The notes: generated by a model from the letters alone, not told the origin. DNA of 64,000 nucleotides from Citrobacter arsenatis (GCF_004353845.1 NZ_CP037864.1:3658001-3722000); one strand, 5' to 3'. Shown: positions 18,126-30,471, counted from the first letter of the stretch. Translations and numbers: made by a program.

Positions 18126-18314
18126 ATGAAAAACAGACGTGCACTCTCCCTGATGTGTTTTCAGATGCTGGAATCAGGTGCGGATCGTCGGACCGTGAAA
18201 AGAGCCCTGACCTCCCGTCGTGTTAAAGGTCGCCAGGCGGTAGTTCTGCTCTGCAAGCAAGAGATGACGCTGTTAAGAGCCGGGAAACTGCCGGGGCACA
18301 ACGCACCGCATTGA
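18126..18314 (+). CDS. Small basic hypothetical protein
   Basis: A 62-residue frame with a strongly basic composition (many R and K), two cysteines and no membrane segment; I do not recognise it. It starts 'MKNRRALSLMCFQMLESGAD' and the helical pattern 'RRTVKRALTSRRVKGRQAVV' could bind nucleic acid. The ribosome site is weak (AAAGTGA 12 nt upstream). The promoter side is AT-rich and the gene is followed by a hairpin with CCAGCCTG / CAGGCTGG (18340-18370) shared with the convergent fryA. Confidence 0.5.
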   Translation: MKNRRALSLMCFQMLESGADRRTVKRALTSRRVKGRQAVVLLCKQEMTLLRAGKLPGHNAPH

Positions 18315-18391
18315 TGTTTGCGCTTTCCGCTAACGTTAACCCAGCCTGCAACCACAACGCCACAGGCTGGACAGCGCTCTTTCAGTGAAGT

Positions 18392-20887
18392 TTAAAACGT
18401 CAGTTCCGCCTCCAGCAGCGCAAGAATGCTCTCAGCATTTTCAGCGGCAAACAACGACTGGCGGAACTGCTTGTTCACCAGCTTGCGCGCCAGCTGCGAG
18501 AAGACCTTCACGTGGTTTATGCCTTCATCGGCTCCCAGCGTCAGCATGATCACCAGTTCCACATCACCCATCTCAGACTGCCAGTCAACGGGCTGCAGAA
18601 GTCGGGCAATGCTGATGCTGGAATGGCGGATCCACTGGGATTTCGTGTGCGGAATAGCCACCCCAAAACCGACGGCGGTAGTGACTATCTCTTCACGCTG
18701 CCAGACATCTTCCTCCAGCTCAAACGGATGTTCAGTGCGTCCATTGACGCCAAGATTGCCGCACAGGAACTGGATCACCTGCTCTTTGTTACTCAGAGAT
18801 TCGCCAACAAAGATGTTCTCCAGCGCCAGCAGCGGACGCACATCTTTCTGCGGTGCAAACTGGTTTAGCAGCTCTTCAATCTCCTGAGCGCTACGGCACT
18901 CGCAGGCCTGCATGGCGAGCTCACGGCAGGCCTGACCGTTCAGTTGACGAAGCTGGCTTTTTACCGCCGGAATACGCGGACTGCTCATACTCAGCTCGTC
19001 CAACCCGAGGCCCAGAAGCAGCGGTAAATAACGCCCTTCGCCGCCCAGTTCGCCGCAAATACCCACCCATTTACCGCGTTCGTGTGCCACGCGAACAATC
19101 TGCTGCAACATGCGCAGGAACGACGGCGTAATCGGGTTGTACAACGGCGAAACGCGCGGGTTATTGCGATCGACGGCGTACAGATACTGGGTCATGTCAT
19201 TTGAACCAATACTGAAGAAATCCACCTCATCACAGAAATGGTCGATGATGTAACACACCGAAGGGACTTCAACCATAATCCCCAATGAAATCGTTGGGGC
19301 ATGGCGTAAGCCGTCCGCTTTCAGCGCCACCAACGCTTTTTGCAGTTCGCTTTTTACCCATAAAATCTGGTCGAGGCTGTGCACCATCGGGATCATCAGT
19401 TGCGCATTGCCGAAGGTTGCCGCCCGCAAAATCGCGCGCAGTTGAGTGCGAAAAAGCCCGGCAAACTCCGGATAAATCCGCACCGCGCGATAGCCCAGGA
19501 ACGGATTCTCTTCCTGCGGAATATTAAGATAGCGGATGTTCTTATCGCCGCCGATATCCATGGTGCGAAAGATAACCGGCTTGTCGCCCGCAGCTAATAA
19601 GACCTGCTGGTAGGCTTCAAACTGTTCCTGCTCGTCAGGAGCGCTGTCGCGATCCATAAACAGCATTTCAGTACGAAACAACCCAATCCCTTCAGCGCCA
19701 TTGGCAAATGCCCCCGGAGCTTCCAGCGCGGTGCCGATATTCGCCGCAACGTCAATACGCTGATTATCTTTGGTCAACGCGGGCTGGGCGGCATCAAGCG
19801 CCTGCCGCCGCTGGCATTCATCGGCCAGCTTCTGCGCAATCGCGTAATAGCCGCGAACGGCATCGTCTGGATTGATGGCCAATACCCCACATCGGGCATC
19901 CAGTACCGCATGCTGCCCGGAATACCGGTTAATGGCCGCCAGCGGCAAGCCGCTAAGTACCGGAATAGCTGACGCACGGGCAAGGATCAGGGTATGCGAA
20001 GTGCGCCCCGTTTTCTCCAGGATCATGCCAGACAGATGCTGCAAATCGAGGCTTAAAAACTGACTGGGCGTCAGATCTTCAGCGACAAGGATGGTTGGTT
20101 TAGTCAGCACCAGCGCATTGCGCGGTCGTCTTTCAGGCCAGGTAATATGCAATAGCTGTTCGCTGATATCACGGATGTCACTGACGCGTTCGCGCAGGTA
20201 ATCACTACCGGAGGCCGACAGCTTGTCGCACACCTGCTCCATATTGGCAACGATTGCCGCCCCTAGCCCCAGATGTTGCTCCAGCATTAAGCGGCGAATA
20301 TTCCCGGCAAACTCGTCATCCTGAATCAGAGACAGATGCGCGCTAAGGATGGTTTTACTCTCACCGTCGCGCTCGCGCAACTGCTGATTGAGCTGTTCGG
20401 CAAGCGTCGCCAGACTGTGCTCCAGCCGGGTATTGTCTTCCGCACTCGCCGCAATCGCACGATAACTTTCCAGGTTATCGCTTTGCCAAAGCGTGAGCGT
20501 ACCTGCTCCCACGCCCCCAGCCAGCACGCTGCCGTACAACAGGTCCGGGTTGAGGCGAATCAGCGAACGCGGCAACGGGTGCGCCGCCAGTTCCGCCGGG
20601 GTCGGCTGAACGCTATCGCTGTCAATAAACCGGTGCTGCAGGTACTCCTCCAGCGCACGCCGGGCCTGTTCTTCATCGCGACCGGTAATGGTCAGGCTGC
20701 AACTGTCGTTAAACAGCGTTCCGGTGCCTATCAGCGCCAGCGAGCTTTTCGCATCCGCCCTCGCATTCTGGCGATGATTAATAAATATCACCTCACTTTG
20801 CCACTGGCTGCACTGTTCTTTCAGCTCCCACGCCGGACGCGCATGCAGGCCATTGGGTAACGGGCAAAGAAATTGAATCGTTAGCAT
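18392..20887 (-). CDS. fryA: Multiphosphoryl transfer protein FryA (HPr-EI-EIIA)
   Basis: An 831-residue fused PTS protein carrying three phosphotransfer domains. The HPr-like domain has H15 in 'PNGLHARPAW'; the EI domain has its histidine H298 in 'GRTSHTLILARAS' and the PEP-site 'GSNDMTQYLYAVDRNN'; the C-terminal fructose-type IIA domain has H747 in 'GVAIPHTKS'. It can therefore carry phosphate from PEP to FryB without PtsH/PtsI. It is the last gene of fryB-fryC-ypdF-ypdE-fryA. The sugar is unknown in E. coli also. Confidence 0.95.
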   Translation of the reverse strand: MLTIQFLCPLPNGLHARPAWELKEQCSQWQSEVIFINHRQNARADAKSSLALIGTGTLFNDSCSLTITGRDEEQARRALEEYLQHRFIDSDSVQPTPAELAAHPLPRSLIRLNPDLLYGSVLAGGVGAGTLTLWQSDNLESYRAIAASAEDNTRLEHSLATLAEQLNQQLRERDGESKTILSAHLSLIQDDEFAGNIRRLMLEQHLGLGAAIVANMEQVCDKLSASGSDYLRERVSDIRDISEQLLHITWPERRPRNALVLTKPTILVAEDLTPSQFLSLDLQHLSGMILEKTGRTSHTLILARASAIPVLSGLPLAAINRYSGQHAVLDARCGVLAINPDDAVRGYYAIAQKLADECQRRQALDAAQPALTKDNQRIDVAANIGTALEAPGAFANGAEGIGLFRTEMLFMDRDSAPDEQEQFEAYQQVLLAAGDKPVIFRTMDIGGDKNIRYLNIPQEENPFLGYRAVRIYPEFAGLFRTQLRAILRAATFGNAQLMIPMVHSLDQILWVKSELQKALVALKADGLRHAPTISLGIMVEVPSVCYIIDHFCDEVDFFSIGSNDMTQYLYAVDRNNPRVSPLYNPITPSFLRMLQQIVRVAHERGKWVGICGELGGEGRYLPLLLGLGLDELSMSSPRIPAVKSQLRQLNGQACRELAMQACECRSAQEIEELLNQFAPQKDVRPLLALENIFVGESLSNKEQVIQFLCGNLGVNGRTEHPFELEEDVWQREEIVTTAVGFGVAIPHTKSQWIRHSSISIARLLQPVDWQSEMGDVELVIMLTLGADEGINHVKVFSQLARKLVNKQFRQSLFAAENAESILALLEAELTF

Positions 20888-20910
20888 AACAACTCCTGAT
20901 TAGCGCGAAA

Positions 20911-21951
20911 TCAGCACCTGAAGTCCGTCAGATGAGCCACGGTTTCGCACGTAAGATGTGAAATAAGAGCCGACAACAACTGCTGCGTCTGGATGATGTC
21001 CCGACAGTCGGCAATCGATGCCGCGCAATGTCCATGGCGTGTGGCGGGTCCCATGACAACCGTTGGGATCCCTGTGCCGCTTACGTGCACCGCCCCGCCG
21101 TCGGTGCCGCCGTTACTGAACATGTCGAGCTGCAGGGAAATGCCTGCATCGGCGGCCACGTTTTCAATCCACGCCGTCAGCTTCGGCGGCGCAATCAGCG
21201 ATTTATCACTCAGCACCAGCATCGGGCCTTTACCGAGCTGTCGGTGGTTGGCCGCACTGTAATCAAAGTTTTTGGCCCAGCAGGCCGTATCCAGCACAAA
21301 CGCCACATCCGGTGCGACCGCGCGTGTGGCCGTTTGTCCTCCGCGCAGTCCCACTTCTTCACTGGAACTGGCCACCAGCCAGACTTCGCAAGGGAGGATG
21401 GCGTTATGCCATTCTCGCAGTAGCGCCACCAGCAAATAACATCCAAGACGGTCATCAAAGGCTTTGCCCATGATTCGCTGGTGCGGCAAGACCTGAAAGG
21501 TTGTGTCGAAGGTGACGCGATCGCCGGGGCGTACGCCGGCCTGGAGTACCTCATCATAAGACCGCGCGCCGATATCTACCCGCAGCGCATTGACCTCATT
21601 ACCGCAGCGCTCTCCGTCGAGCAGACCGGGAATTTTGCTCTCTTCACGGGTGGTGATCCGCACCGGTTGCAGTTGTCTGGCCGCCATTCGCACATTTCCC
21701 ACCGGCAATACATCGATCGCCCCTTCGCTGGAAATACTACGCACGATAAATCCCACTTCATCCATATGCGCGCAGATCATCACCTTCGGACCGGTTGATT
21801 CATTGAGACGGATCAGCACCGATCCCAGACCATCGAAGCGCACCTCTTTATTAAGGCGATCCGCTTCCTCAAGCAGGATCTGCCGCACTTCCTGTTCTGA
21901 CGAGGCGATCGCGTCCGCCTCGCTCAGCGCCTTTAGTAACGATAAGTCCAT
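20911..21951 (-). CDS. ypdE: M42-family aminopeptidase YpdE
   Basis: A 346-residue cytoplasmic metallopeptidase of the M42 family. Metal ligands and catalytic residues sit in '[13 protein letters not shown]', '[10 protein letters not shown]' and '[12 protein letters not shown]', with the later 'MGPATRHGH'. E. coli YpdE removes N-terminal residues other than proline-blocked ones and complements YpdF. The ATG overlaps the ypdF stop by one base. Why a PTS operon carries two peptidases is unknown. Confidence 0.93.
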   Translation of the reverse strand: MDLSLLKALSEADAIASSEQEVRQILLEEADRLNKEVRFDGLGSVLIRLNESTGPKVMICAHMDEVGFIVRSISSEGAIDVLPVGNVRMAARQLQPVRITTREESKIPGLLDGERCGNEVNALRVDIGARSYDEVLQAGVRPGDRVTFDTTFQVLPHQRIMGKAFDDRLGCYLLVALLREWHNAILPCEVWLVASSSEEVGLRGGQTATRAVAPDVAFVLDTACWAKNFDYSAANHRQLGKGPMLVLSDKSLIAPPKLTAWIENVAADAGISLQLDMFSNGGTDGGAVHVSGTGIPTVVMGPATRHGHCAASIADCRDIIQTQQLLSALISHLTCETVAHLTDFRC

Positions 21952-23036
21952 TACGCCTCTCCCGTGTGTAGCAATGTTTTCGCCATGGTATAGAGCACCT
22001 CGCCGCCGTCAGGCGTAACCAGTACGACATCTTCAATACGCACACCACCCAGCCCCGGCAGATAAATACCCGGCTCAACGGTGAGGAGCATGCCAGCGAC
22101 CAGAGGTGTTGTGTCAGTGGGGGAAAAACGTGGGTTTTCATGCACCTCAATGCCGATAGCATGTCCGGTGTTGTGGCCAAACGCATCGCCATAGCCCGCC
22201 TGGCTAATGATCTGCCTGGCTGCGACGTCTACCTCATTGCATCGCGCACCTGGTCGAATTGCCGCCACCGCGGCACGCTGCGCCGCCAGCACAATCTGGT
22301 ACACGGCAAACAGCGCGCTTTCTTCCGCTGGCTGGTTGGCATCGGGGATGCGAAAGGTCCGCGTCATATCCGAACAATAACCCTGATACAGCGCGCCAAA
22401 ATCCAGCGTGATGAACTCGCCCGCCTCAACACGCTTGTCGCTGGCTTTGCCGTGTGGCAGCGCACCGCGCCAGCCGCTGGCGACAATGGTGTCAAAAGAA
22501 GCTTTATCTGCGCCGAGCGTGCGCATAAACCACTCCAGTTCAGCGGCAATTTCGCGCTCACTGAGACCGGGTTGAATAAAGCGACGTATATGTTCCGCGC
22601 TGAGGTCAGCTATCCGGCAGGCTTCGCGGATGCAGGCTATTTCCTGCGCCGTTTTCACCTGCCGGAGCACGTCCGGTACGGTGCTCACCAGTCGGGCACG
22701 CAGTTTGTCCGACCACGCGTTCGCCGTTTCCCAGCTTACCTGCTCACCTTCAAATCCCACCGTCTGCAGCTTTTCGTGCGCAATAATGTGATTCACCTGC
22801 GAATACAGCGTCTGCGTTCCATCGAGCCGATGGATCTGATAGCCCTGAGTACGCGTGGCAACATCGGTGTAGTAACGGGCATCAACCAGGATATGCGCAC
22901 TTTCATGGCTGATAAACACAAACCCTGAACTGCTGGAGATCCCCATATGCGGCTGTTTGTTTTGCCGTGACGACAACAGCATCGCGTCGAGATGTTGCGC
23001 CGTTAGCCAGTCGCGTAGTGAAGCAAGTAAGCTCAT
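21951..23036 (-). CDS. ypdF: M24-family aminopeptidase YpdF
   Basis: A 361-residue cytoplasmic peptidase of the M24 (pita-bread) family, with X-Pro and Met aminopeptidase activity reported for the E. coli protein. An N-terminal creatinase-like domain (1-125) is followed by the catalytic domain with the five metal ligands in '[20 protein letters not shown]', '[16 protein letters not shown]', '[11 protein letters not shown]' and 'VRIEDVVLV'. It lies between fryC and ypdE with 17 nt and a 1-nt overlap, so it is in the same transcript. Confidence 0.93.
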   Translation of the reverse strand: MSLLASLRDWLTAQHLDAMLLSSRQNKQPHMGISSSSGFVFISHESAHILVDARYYTDVATRTQGYQIHRLDGTQTLYSQVNHIIAHEKLQTVGFEGEQVSWETANAWSDKLRARLVSTVPDVLRQVKTAQEIACIREACRIADLSAEHIRRFIQPGLSEREIAAELEWFMRTLGADKASFDTIVASGWRGALPHGKASDKRVEAGEFITLDFGALYQGYCSDMTRTFRIPDANQPAEESALFAVYQIVLAAQRAAVAAIRPGARCNEVDVAARQIISQAGYGDAFGHNTGHAIGIEVHENPRFSPTDTTPLVAGMLLTVEPGIYLPGLGGVRIEDVVLVTPDGGEVLYTMAKTLLHTGEA

Positions 23037-23053
23037 GGTTACAATCCTTTTAA

Positions 23054-24301
23054 TCAGAGGCTTTCAATCAGCAACTTGCCTTTGCGATACATCAGATGGC
23101 GCAGGAACACCACCATCAGCGCCGTAATTACCGCGCCTAACAGGATCCCCGCCATATAAACGCCGAGGTTAGTGACCAGCGGCCACGCCCAAATAGCCGA
23201 TTCAGGGAACCACTGCACCGCGCCCAGCCAGACTGCAGCCGTCGACCCGACAATGGCGCCAACCATATAGGACGGAATCGCAGTGATGGGACTTTCCAGT
23301 GCAAACGGGATCGCCCCTTCGCTGATCCCCATAAACGCGAGGAACATTGCCGTTTTCCCCTGTGGGTAGAGCTGTGCGCTGAACAGGCGTTTGCCGGTTA
23401 AGCGACGGTCAATAAGCGTGGCCAGCCCGAGGCCAATCGGGGGAATGACAATTGCAATAGAGCGCGCGGTTACCGGTAGAACGTGATCGGTGGTAAAGCT
23501 GAAGGCGACAAAACCTGCGGCTTTATTAATCGGGCCGCCGAGGTCAATCGCCGTTGCCGCGGAAATCCCCATCGCGTACATCAGCGTGCCTTTCTCGCCA
23601 GCCGCCGTCAGCAGAGTACGGATCCCACCGTTGATCCAGCCGCCAAACGGCGTTATCACGTAATACATCGCCAGCATGACGAAAATGGCGGAAAGAATGG
23701 GCAGTAAAAAGGTGGTTTTGAACGCCAGCAGGAAATCAGGCAGCTGGATTTTTTGGTTCATCCACTTCACCAGATACCCGGCGACAATCGAGATAATTAG
23801 CGCGCCAATAAAGGTTGACGGAACCGGAGCACTGGTTGCCCATTGCAGCGTCGCCGGGTCAAAATTCAGTATCTGTGTCGGCTGAGTAGACATCAGCCCG
23901 CCAATGAATCCTGCCGGAAACGCCAGCTTGCCGCCGATAGAGTTGGCGACAAACGCGGCAAACATCGGGATAGCAAAACCAAACAGCACGCCGCCAAAAG
24001 ATTGCGACAGCCAGGCAAATTTCAGTAATGAGAGATTAAAACCGGTGAATTTTCCGCTGTTCAGCGCATCCATGATGCCGGTATCAGCAGGAATATCGAG
24101 CCAGCTATAGGCGATCAGTTGCGAGAAGGCGAGAATCACCCCGCCCATAATTAACGTCGGCACCATGCGCGAAATACCCGACATCACATGTTGCGGAAGT
24201 TCGCCCCAGAAGCTATTGCGGGAGGCCGGTGGATTTTTTATTGCCGCTGCCGCACCAGATGCGCCAGGCACAACGGTTGCACTGCGTTTTTTAATGGCCA
24301 T
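23054..24301 (-). CDS. fryC: PTS fructose-like enzyme IIC FryC
   Basis: A 415-residue inner-membrane permease domain of the fructose/mannitol PTS family with about ten hydrophobic segments. Family signatures: '[20 protein letters not shown]' near the N-terminus, '[17 protein letters not shown]' in the middle and '[14 protein letters not shown]' with the conserved glutamate of the substrate site. It follows fryB by 20 nt. Substrate unknown. Confidence 0.94.
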   Translation of the reverse strand: MAIKKRSATVVPGASGAAAAIKNPPASRNSFWGELPQHVMSGISRMVPTLIMGGVILAFSQLIAYSWLDIPADTGIMDALNSGKFTGFNLSLLKFAWLSQSFGGVLFGFAIPMFAAFVANSIGGKLAFPAGFIGGLMSTQPTQILNFDPATLQWATSAPVPSTFIGALIISIVAGYLVKWMNQKIQLPDFLLAFKTTFLLPILSAIFVMLAMYYVITPFGGWINGGIRTLLTAAGEKGTLMYAMGISAATAIDLGGPINKAAGFVAFSFTTDHVLPVTARSIAIVIPPIGLGLATLIDRRLTGKRLFSAQLYPQGKTAMFLAFMGISEGAIPFALESPITAIPSYMVGAIVGSTAAVWLGAVQWFPESAIWAWPLVTNLGVYMAGILLGAVITALMVVFLRHLMYRKGKLLIESL

Positions 24302-24321
24302 ACGTAATTCCCTGTCGATGA

Positions 24322-24648
24322 TTATTGTTGTTCAGCGGCAACCATCTCTTCGATCTCTTTAATGATGCCGGCTGCATTTTTTATCGCGTCCTGTAACGTA
24401 ATTTCGTAAACGTCACGCGACTCAAAACGCTCGTTATCTTCCGGAGTAACGGCAACAGAATGGATGATTAACGTTGCCTCAGCGATATCCTGCGCTGTCA
24501 GGCGATTTTGTATTCCGTCCGCGCCCTGGGTTTCAATTTTCACTTCATAACCCGCTTCAACCGCGGCTTCTTCCAGCGCCTGAGCCGCCATAAAGGTGTG
24601 GGCCAGCCCCATTGGGCACGCGCAGACGGCAATCAGTTTTTTGCTCAT
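24322..24648 (-). CDS. fryB: PTS fructose-like enzyme IIB FryB
   Basis: A 108-residue cytoplasmic IIB domain. The phosphocysteine is C11 in 'VCACPMGLAHTFMAAQALE', followed by 'IETQGADGIQNRLT'. The frame is open to 24717, but GAGGAAATGATT directly before the ATG at 24648 and the length of the E. coli protein fix the start. It is the first gene of the fry operon, whose promoter must lie in 24649-24800. Confidence 0.93.
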   Translation of the reverse strand: MSKKLIAVCACPMGLAHTFMAAQALEEAAVEAGYEVKIETQGADGIQNRLTAQDIAEATLIIHSVAVTPEDNERFESRDVYEITLQDAIKNAAGIIKEIEEMVAAEQQ

Positions 24649-24801
24649 AATCATTTCCTCGTAATAGTTAACGAGTGAAATTATGGTCCGAGGAAAGTAA
24701 CAACTGTTATCAGACAAATAATGCTTTTACTGGACAAATAATCCCGTCACTCGGAAATGTGACGAAGGTCGGAAAGGTGAATGGCAGGCATAAAAAAACC
24801 G

Positions 24802-24812
24802 CGTCAGAAGCG
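24802..24812. repeat. Left target-site duplication of the 226-bp element
   Basis: CGTCAGAAGCG; its partner CGTCAGGAGCG is at 25039-25049 (10 of 11 identical). Both span the loop of the glk terminator. Confidence 0.85.
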
Positions 24813-25038
24813 TAATGCTTACCAGTTAAACATTATGGAGAACATGTGATTCCGAGTCAGGGTTCCGTTCACTTCAGCTTTGCACTTTTCTGAAGCACAG
24901 GTACCCGTGATCGTTTCAGAAAAGTGAAAAAGATAAGGTGAACGTAACAAATACCGGGGGCAACAAATTCATTAACTCCGGATATGCCGCTTTTAGGTAT
25001 CATTACAACTATTGCTCGTTGTTAACTGATCGGCATTA
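24813..25038. mobile_element. 226-bp MITE with IS4-like ends, in the glk terminator
   Basis: Inverted ends TAATGCTTACCAGTTAA (left) and, on the reverse strand, TAATGCCGATCAGTTAAC (right); the right end is the IS4 terminal repeat as I recall it, except for its last base. It is flanked by an 11-bp duplication. The left ~110 bp are clearly homologous to the right arm of the 784-bp element: CAGTTAA, GGNGAACATGTGATTC, TCAGGGTTCCGTTCAC and TTCTGAAGC in the same order. An inner palindrome runs from GTTCCGTTCACTT (about 24868) to AAGGTGAACGTAAC (about 24950), with CACTTTTCTGAA / TTCAGAAAAGTG inside. No coding frame. Removing it restores, on the minus strand, AAAACCGCG-CTYCTGA-CGCGGTTTTTTT, a strong terminator for glk. 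Confidence 0.8.
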
Positions 25039-25049
25039 CGTCAGGAGCG
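25039..25049. repeat. Right target-site duplication of the 226-bp element
   Basis: CGTCAGGAGCG, next to CGGTTTTG, the 5' arm (minus strand) of the disrupted glk terminator. Confidence 0.85.
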
Positions 25050-25103
25050 CGGTTTTGTGGGAATGCAGACCGGATGATCGCTAAATACCATCCGGCACTG
25101 GCC

Positions 25104-26069
25104 TTACAAAATATGGCCCAACGTCTGGCGCAGATGCGCACCGGAGCCAAGCAGTCCGGGGTTTTCATGCACGATCAGATACACCGGAATGTCCTGTACG
25201 TAGGCTTTAAAGCGCCCTTTATCTTCAAAACCACCGCGGAAACCGGAAGCTTTAAAGAAGTCGAGGAAGCGCGGTACGATGCCGCCCGCGATGTACACTC
25301 CGCCAAACGTACCCAGCGTTAACGCCAGATCGCCGCCAAAACGCCCCATGATGACGCAGAACAGCGACAGCGCCCGCCGACAATCGATACAGGAATCTTC
25401 CAGCGCACGCGCGGTGATATCCTTTGGCTGCAGATTTTCCGGCAGTCGTCCGTCTGATTTTACGATGGCGCGATACAGGTTCACCAGCCCCGGACCTGAC
25501 AGCACGCGCTCAGCGGAAACGTGACCAATCTCCGCACGCAGAACTTCCAGGATAATCCCCTCTTCTTCGCTATTAGGCGCAAAATCCACGTGACCGCCTT
25601 CACCAGGCAGGCTCACCCAGCGTTTATCAACGTGCACCAGATGCGCCACGCCAAGCCCGGTTCCTGCGCCATAAACTGCAATCGGTTTACCTTCGACGGG
25701 TTCCGCGCCACCAAACTGGATCAAATGCTCTTTTTTCAGCATCGGGATCGCCATCGACACGGCGGTGAAATCATTGATGATTTCCAGATGGCTGAAGCCC
25801 AGATTTTTTTTCATCTCGGCAATAGAGAATGCCCAGGTATGGTTGGTCATTGCCACCCAGTCGCCGGTAATGGGACAGGCAATGGCAATGCAGCCATCTT
25901 CAACGCTGACGCTATGCTCATCCAGGTACACGCGCACCACGGCCTCGAGGCTTGGGTAATCCAGCCCGGAATAGGTTTTTGCCTGCGAAATCTCGCCGCT
26001 GGCAATATCGCACAGAGCAAGACGCGCGTTGGTGCCGCCAACATCACCTACTAAAGCATATTTTGTCAT
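25104..26069 (-). CDS. glk: Glucokinase Glk
   Basis: A 321-residue cytoplasmic ATP-dependent glucokinase of the bacterial type. The phosphate-binding motif is '[14 protein letters not shown]'; substrate residues include '[11 protein letters not shown]' (with the catalytic aspartate), '[11 protein letters not shown]' and '[11 protein letters not shown]'. Length equals E. coli Glk. It is divergent from yfeO by ~200 bp. Its terminator has been split by the 226-bp element, so read-through towards the co-directional fry operon may be altered. Confidence 0.96.
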   Translation of the reverse strand: MTKYALVGDVGGTNARLALCDIASGEISQAKTYSGLDYPSLEAVVRVYLDEHSVSVEDGCIAIACPITGDWVAMTNHTWAFSIAEMKKNLGFSHLEIINDFTAVSMAIPMLKKEHLIQFGGAEPVEGKPIAVYGAGTGLGVAHLVHVDKRWVSLPGEGGHVDFAPNSEEEGIILEVLRAEIGHVSAERVLSGPGLVNLYRAIVKSDGRLPENLQPKDITARALEDSCIDCRRALSLFCVIMGRFGGDLALTLGTFGGVYIAGGIVPRFLDFFKASGFRGGFEDKGRFKAYVQDIPVYLIVHENPGLLGSGAHLRQTLGHIL

Positions 26070-26273
26070 TCTTCCACTGCTCCGCTAAAGTCAGAATAAA
26101 TCTTTGCCACACTGTAAATTCATGGGGGCATAACAACAACGGCCTGAAGGCTGATGCCCATAGAAAATCGATCCAGATCACATAATTACTTTATCGTTTC
26201 AGCACCATTTGCAGCGATGCGGTTGCGCAGGCTGTGCAAACTATGTCTATGACTCTGTTTTAAGGAATAGAAA

Positions 26274-27509
26274 ATGCTCCATCCGCGAGCCAGAACGATG
26301 CTCTTGCTGTCAACTCCTGCGCTAATCATTGGCATAGCGTCCAGCCTGGTGTTGATCGTTGTGATGAAAGTGGCTTCCGTTTTACAGCAATTTTTATGGG
26401 AACGGCTGCCTGTTAGCATCGGTATTGCCCAGGACTCTCCGTTATGGATTATCGGAATGCTGACGCTCACGGGGATCGTGGTCGGGTTAGTTATTCGCTA
26501 CAGCCAGGGTCACGCAGGACCGGATCCAGCCTGTGAACCGTTAATTGGTATGCCGGTTCCAACGTCAGCAATACCGGGCCTGCTGGCAGCACTCATCCTT
26601 GGTCTCGCGGGTGGCGTTAGTTTGGGTCCGGAACACCCGATCATGACCGTCAATATTGCACTGGCGGTGGCGCTCGGCAGCCGCATGTTTCCCCGCATTG
26701 CTAAGCTGGACTGGACCATTCTCGCTTCTGCCGGCACCATCGGCGCGCTGTTTGGCACTCCCGTTGCCGCCGCACTGATATTTTCGCAAACGCTGAATAG
26801 CTCGAACGATGTTCCCTTATGGGATCGGTTATTTGCACCGTTAATGGCCGCTGCCGCGGGTTCGCTGACCACCAGCCTGTTTTTTCACCCCCATTTTTCA
26901 CTGCCCATCGCGCACTATACGCAGATGCACTTGATCGATATCCTCAGCGGTGCGGTGGTTGCCGCCATCGCCATTGCCGCCGGGATGATCGCCGTCTGGT
27001 GCCTGCCGCGTTTGCACCATTTAATGCATCGATTAAAACACCCGGTTCTGATCCTTGGGGCTGGCGGCTTTATCCTCGGTATCCTGGGCGTTATCGGCGG
27101 ACCGCTCACCTTGTTCAAAGGACTGGATGAAATGCAGCAAATGGCGTTCAGCCAGACGCTGGGGACATCGGATTATTTTATGCTCGCCGTGATCAAGCTT
27201 GCGGCATTAGTGGTCGCAGCTGCGAGTGGTTTTCGCGGCGGGCGAATCTTCCCGGCAGTATTCGTGGGGGTCGCGCTTGGCCTGATGCTGCACGCCCACG
27301 TTGAGGCAGTGCCGGCAGCCATCACCGTCTCCTGCGCGATCCTTGGACTGGTGCTGGTCGTCACCCGTGACGCTTGGCTGAGCCTGTTTATGGCAGCAGT
27401 GGTGGTGCCAGATTCCACCCTGCTGCCGCTGCTGTGCATCGTCATGCTTCCCGCCTGGCTACTGCTGGCAGGCAAACCGATGATGGTCGCCGAGCGTCCC
27501 GATAAGTAG
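26274..27509 (+). CDS. yfeO: ClC-like ion transport protein YfeO
   Basis: A 411-residue inner-membrane protein of the voltage-gated chloride channel superfamily with 10-11 hydrophobic segments. The family pattern is seen in '[20 protein letters not shown]' (compare GREGP in ClC), '[14 protein letters not shown]' and '[19 protein letters not shown]'. The transported ion is not known. The stop codon abuts the convergent ipdC stop with no gap, and no terminator separates them. Confidence 0.92.
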   Translation: MLHPRARTMLLLSTPALIIGIASSLVLIVVMKVASVLQQFLWERLPVSIGIAQDSPLWIIGMLTLTGIVVGLVIRYSQGHAGPDPACEPLIGMPVPTSAIPGLLAALILGLAGGVSLGPEHPIMTVNIALAVALGSRMFPRIAKLDWTILASAGTIGALFGTPVAAALIFSQTLNSSNDVPLWDRLFAPLMAAAAGSLTTSLFFHPHFSLPIAHYTQMHLIDILSGAVVAAIAIAAGMIAVWCLPRLHHLMHRLKHPVLILGAGGFILGILGVIGGPLTLFKGLDEMQQMAFSQTLGTSDYFMLAVIKLAALVVAAASGFRGGRIFPAVFVGVALGLMLHAHVEAVPAAITVSCAILGLVLVVTRDAWLSLFMAAVVVPDSTLLPLLCIVMLPAWLLLAGKPMMVAERPDK

Positions 27510-29279
<1,770 letters not shown>

Positions 29280-29344
29280 TCATTGTAAGCTACCTTGTGT
29301 AAACGTATACACTCAGAGATACACGTTATCCGACAGGAGGCTAC

Positions 29345-30334
29345 ATGGCTTATCAGGCTGATGAAAATCGTTATCAAACAATGGAGTACCGCCGCTGCGG
29401 TCAGAGCGGTCTCAAGCTGCCGATTGTCTCACTGGGTTTGTGGCACAATTTTGGTGATACCACGCAGGTTGAGAACAGTCGGGCGTTGTTACAGCGCGCA
29501 TTTGATCTGGGGATCAGCCATTTTGATCTGGCGAATAACTATGGTCCACCGCCGGGTTCAGCGGAGCGAAATTTTGGTCGCATCCTGCAGGAAGATTTTT
29601 TACCGTGGCGAGATGAGCTTATCATCTCCACCAAAGCGGGTTACACCATGTGGGAAGGCCCATACGGGGACTGGGGCTCACGCAAATACCTGATTGCCAG
29701 CCTCGATCAAAGCTTGAAGCGCCTGGGACTGGAGTATGTCGATATCTTCTACCACCATCGCCCCGACCCTGAAACGCCGCTCAGAGAAACCATGCGCGCG
29801 CTGGATCATATCGTCCGTCAGGGCAAAGCGCTGTACGTCGGACTGTCTAACTATCCCGCGGATCTTGCCCGGCAGGCAATTGAAATACTCGATGATTTAG
29901 GTACGCCATGCCTTATTCACCAGCCCAAATATTCCATGTTCGAACGTTGGGTCGAAGGTGGCTTGCTGTCGCTATTACAGGAAAAAGGCGTCGGCAGTAT
30001 CGCCTTCTCACCGCTGGCTGGCGGACAGTTAACAGACCGCTATCTGAACGGCATTCCTGCGGACTCTCGCGCGGCAAGCACCAGCCGTTTTCTGAATCCG
30101 GACCAGTTAACCCCACAAAAACTGGAAAAAGTGCGGGCGCTGAACGCGCTGGCAGAGCGACGCGGACAAAAGCTTTCTCAGATGGCGCTCGCGTGGGTTC
30201 TCCGGGAGGACAACGTCACGTCGGTGCTGATTGGCGCGAGTAAAACGGCGCAGATTGAAGACGCCGTCGGCATGCTGGCAAACCGTCACTTTACGCCTGA
30301 AGAGTGCGCGGAGATTGACGCCATCCTGAGTTGA
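29345..30334 (+). CDS. Aldo/keto reductase, YghZ-like
   Basis: A 329-residue NADPH-dependent reductase of the AKR superfamily with a TIM-barrel pattern. The catalytic tetrad can be read: D in 'HFDLANNYGPPPGSAERNFG', Y in the same stretch, K in 'ISTKAGYTMWEGP' and H in 'IFYHHRPDPETPL'. It is closest in sequence to E. coli YghZ (glyceraldehyde 3-phosphate / methylglyoxal reductase). AGGAGG sits just before the ATG at 29345. It is divergent from ipdC with the same pairing as in Salmonella; reduction of an aldehyde product is thus conceivable but not shown. Confidence 0.88.
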   Translation: MAYQADENRYQTMEYRRCGQSGLKLPIVSLGLWHNFGDTTQVENSRALLQRAFDLGISHFDLANNYGPPPGSAERNFGRILQEDFLPWRDELIISTKAGYTMWEGPYGDWGSRKYLIASLDQSLKRLGLEYVDIFYHHRPDPETPLRETMRALDHIVRQGKALYVGLSNYPADLARQAIEILDDLGTPCLIHQPKYSMFERWVEGGLLSLLQEKGVGSIAFSPLAGGQLTDRYLNGIPADSRAASTSRFLNPDQLTPQKLEKVRALNALAERRGQKLSQMALAWVLREDNVTSVLIGASKTAQIEDAVGMLANRHFTPEECAEIDAILS

Positions 30335-30471
30335 TTGAAATAAAGACACATTTATTAACAAAAAGTGCTCTCACTTGCGATTTAAGAGTTGTGGCGATGA
30401 AACGGGGCTTTACTGCCCCGTAATATTACGTTAACAGGCCGGCTACGGCTCGATCGTGAAGGAGAGAAAAC

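Noticed and set aside
24322..24717. Longer FryB (131 residues)
   Set aside because: The extension lacks a ribosome site and a fitting N-terminus, whereas GAGGAAATGATT precedes the inner ATG.
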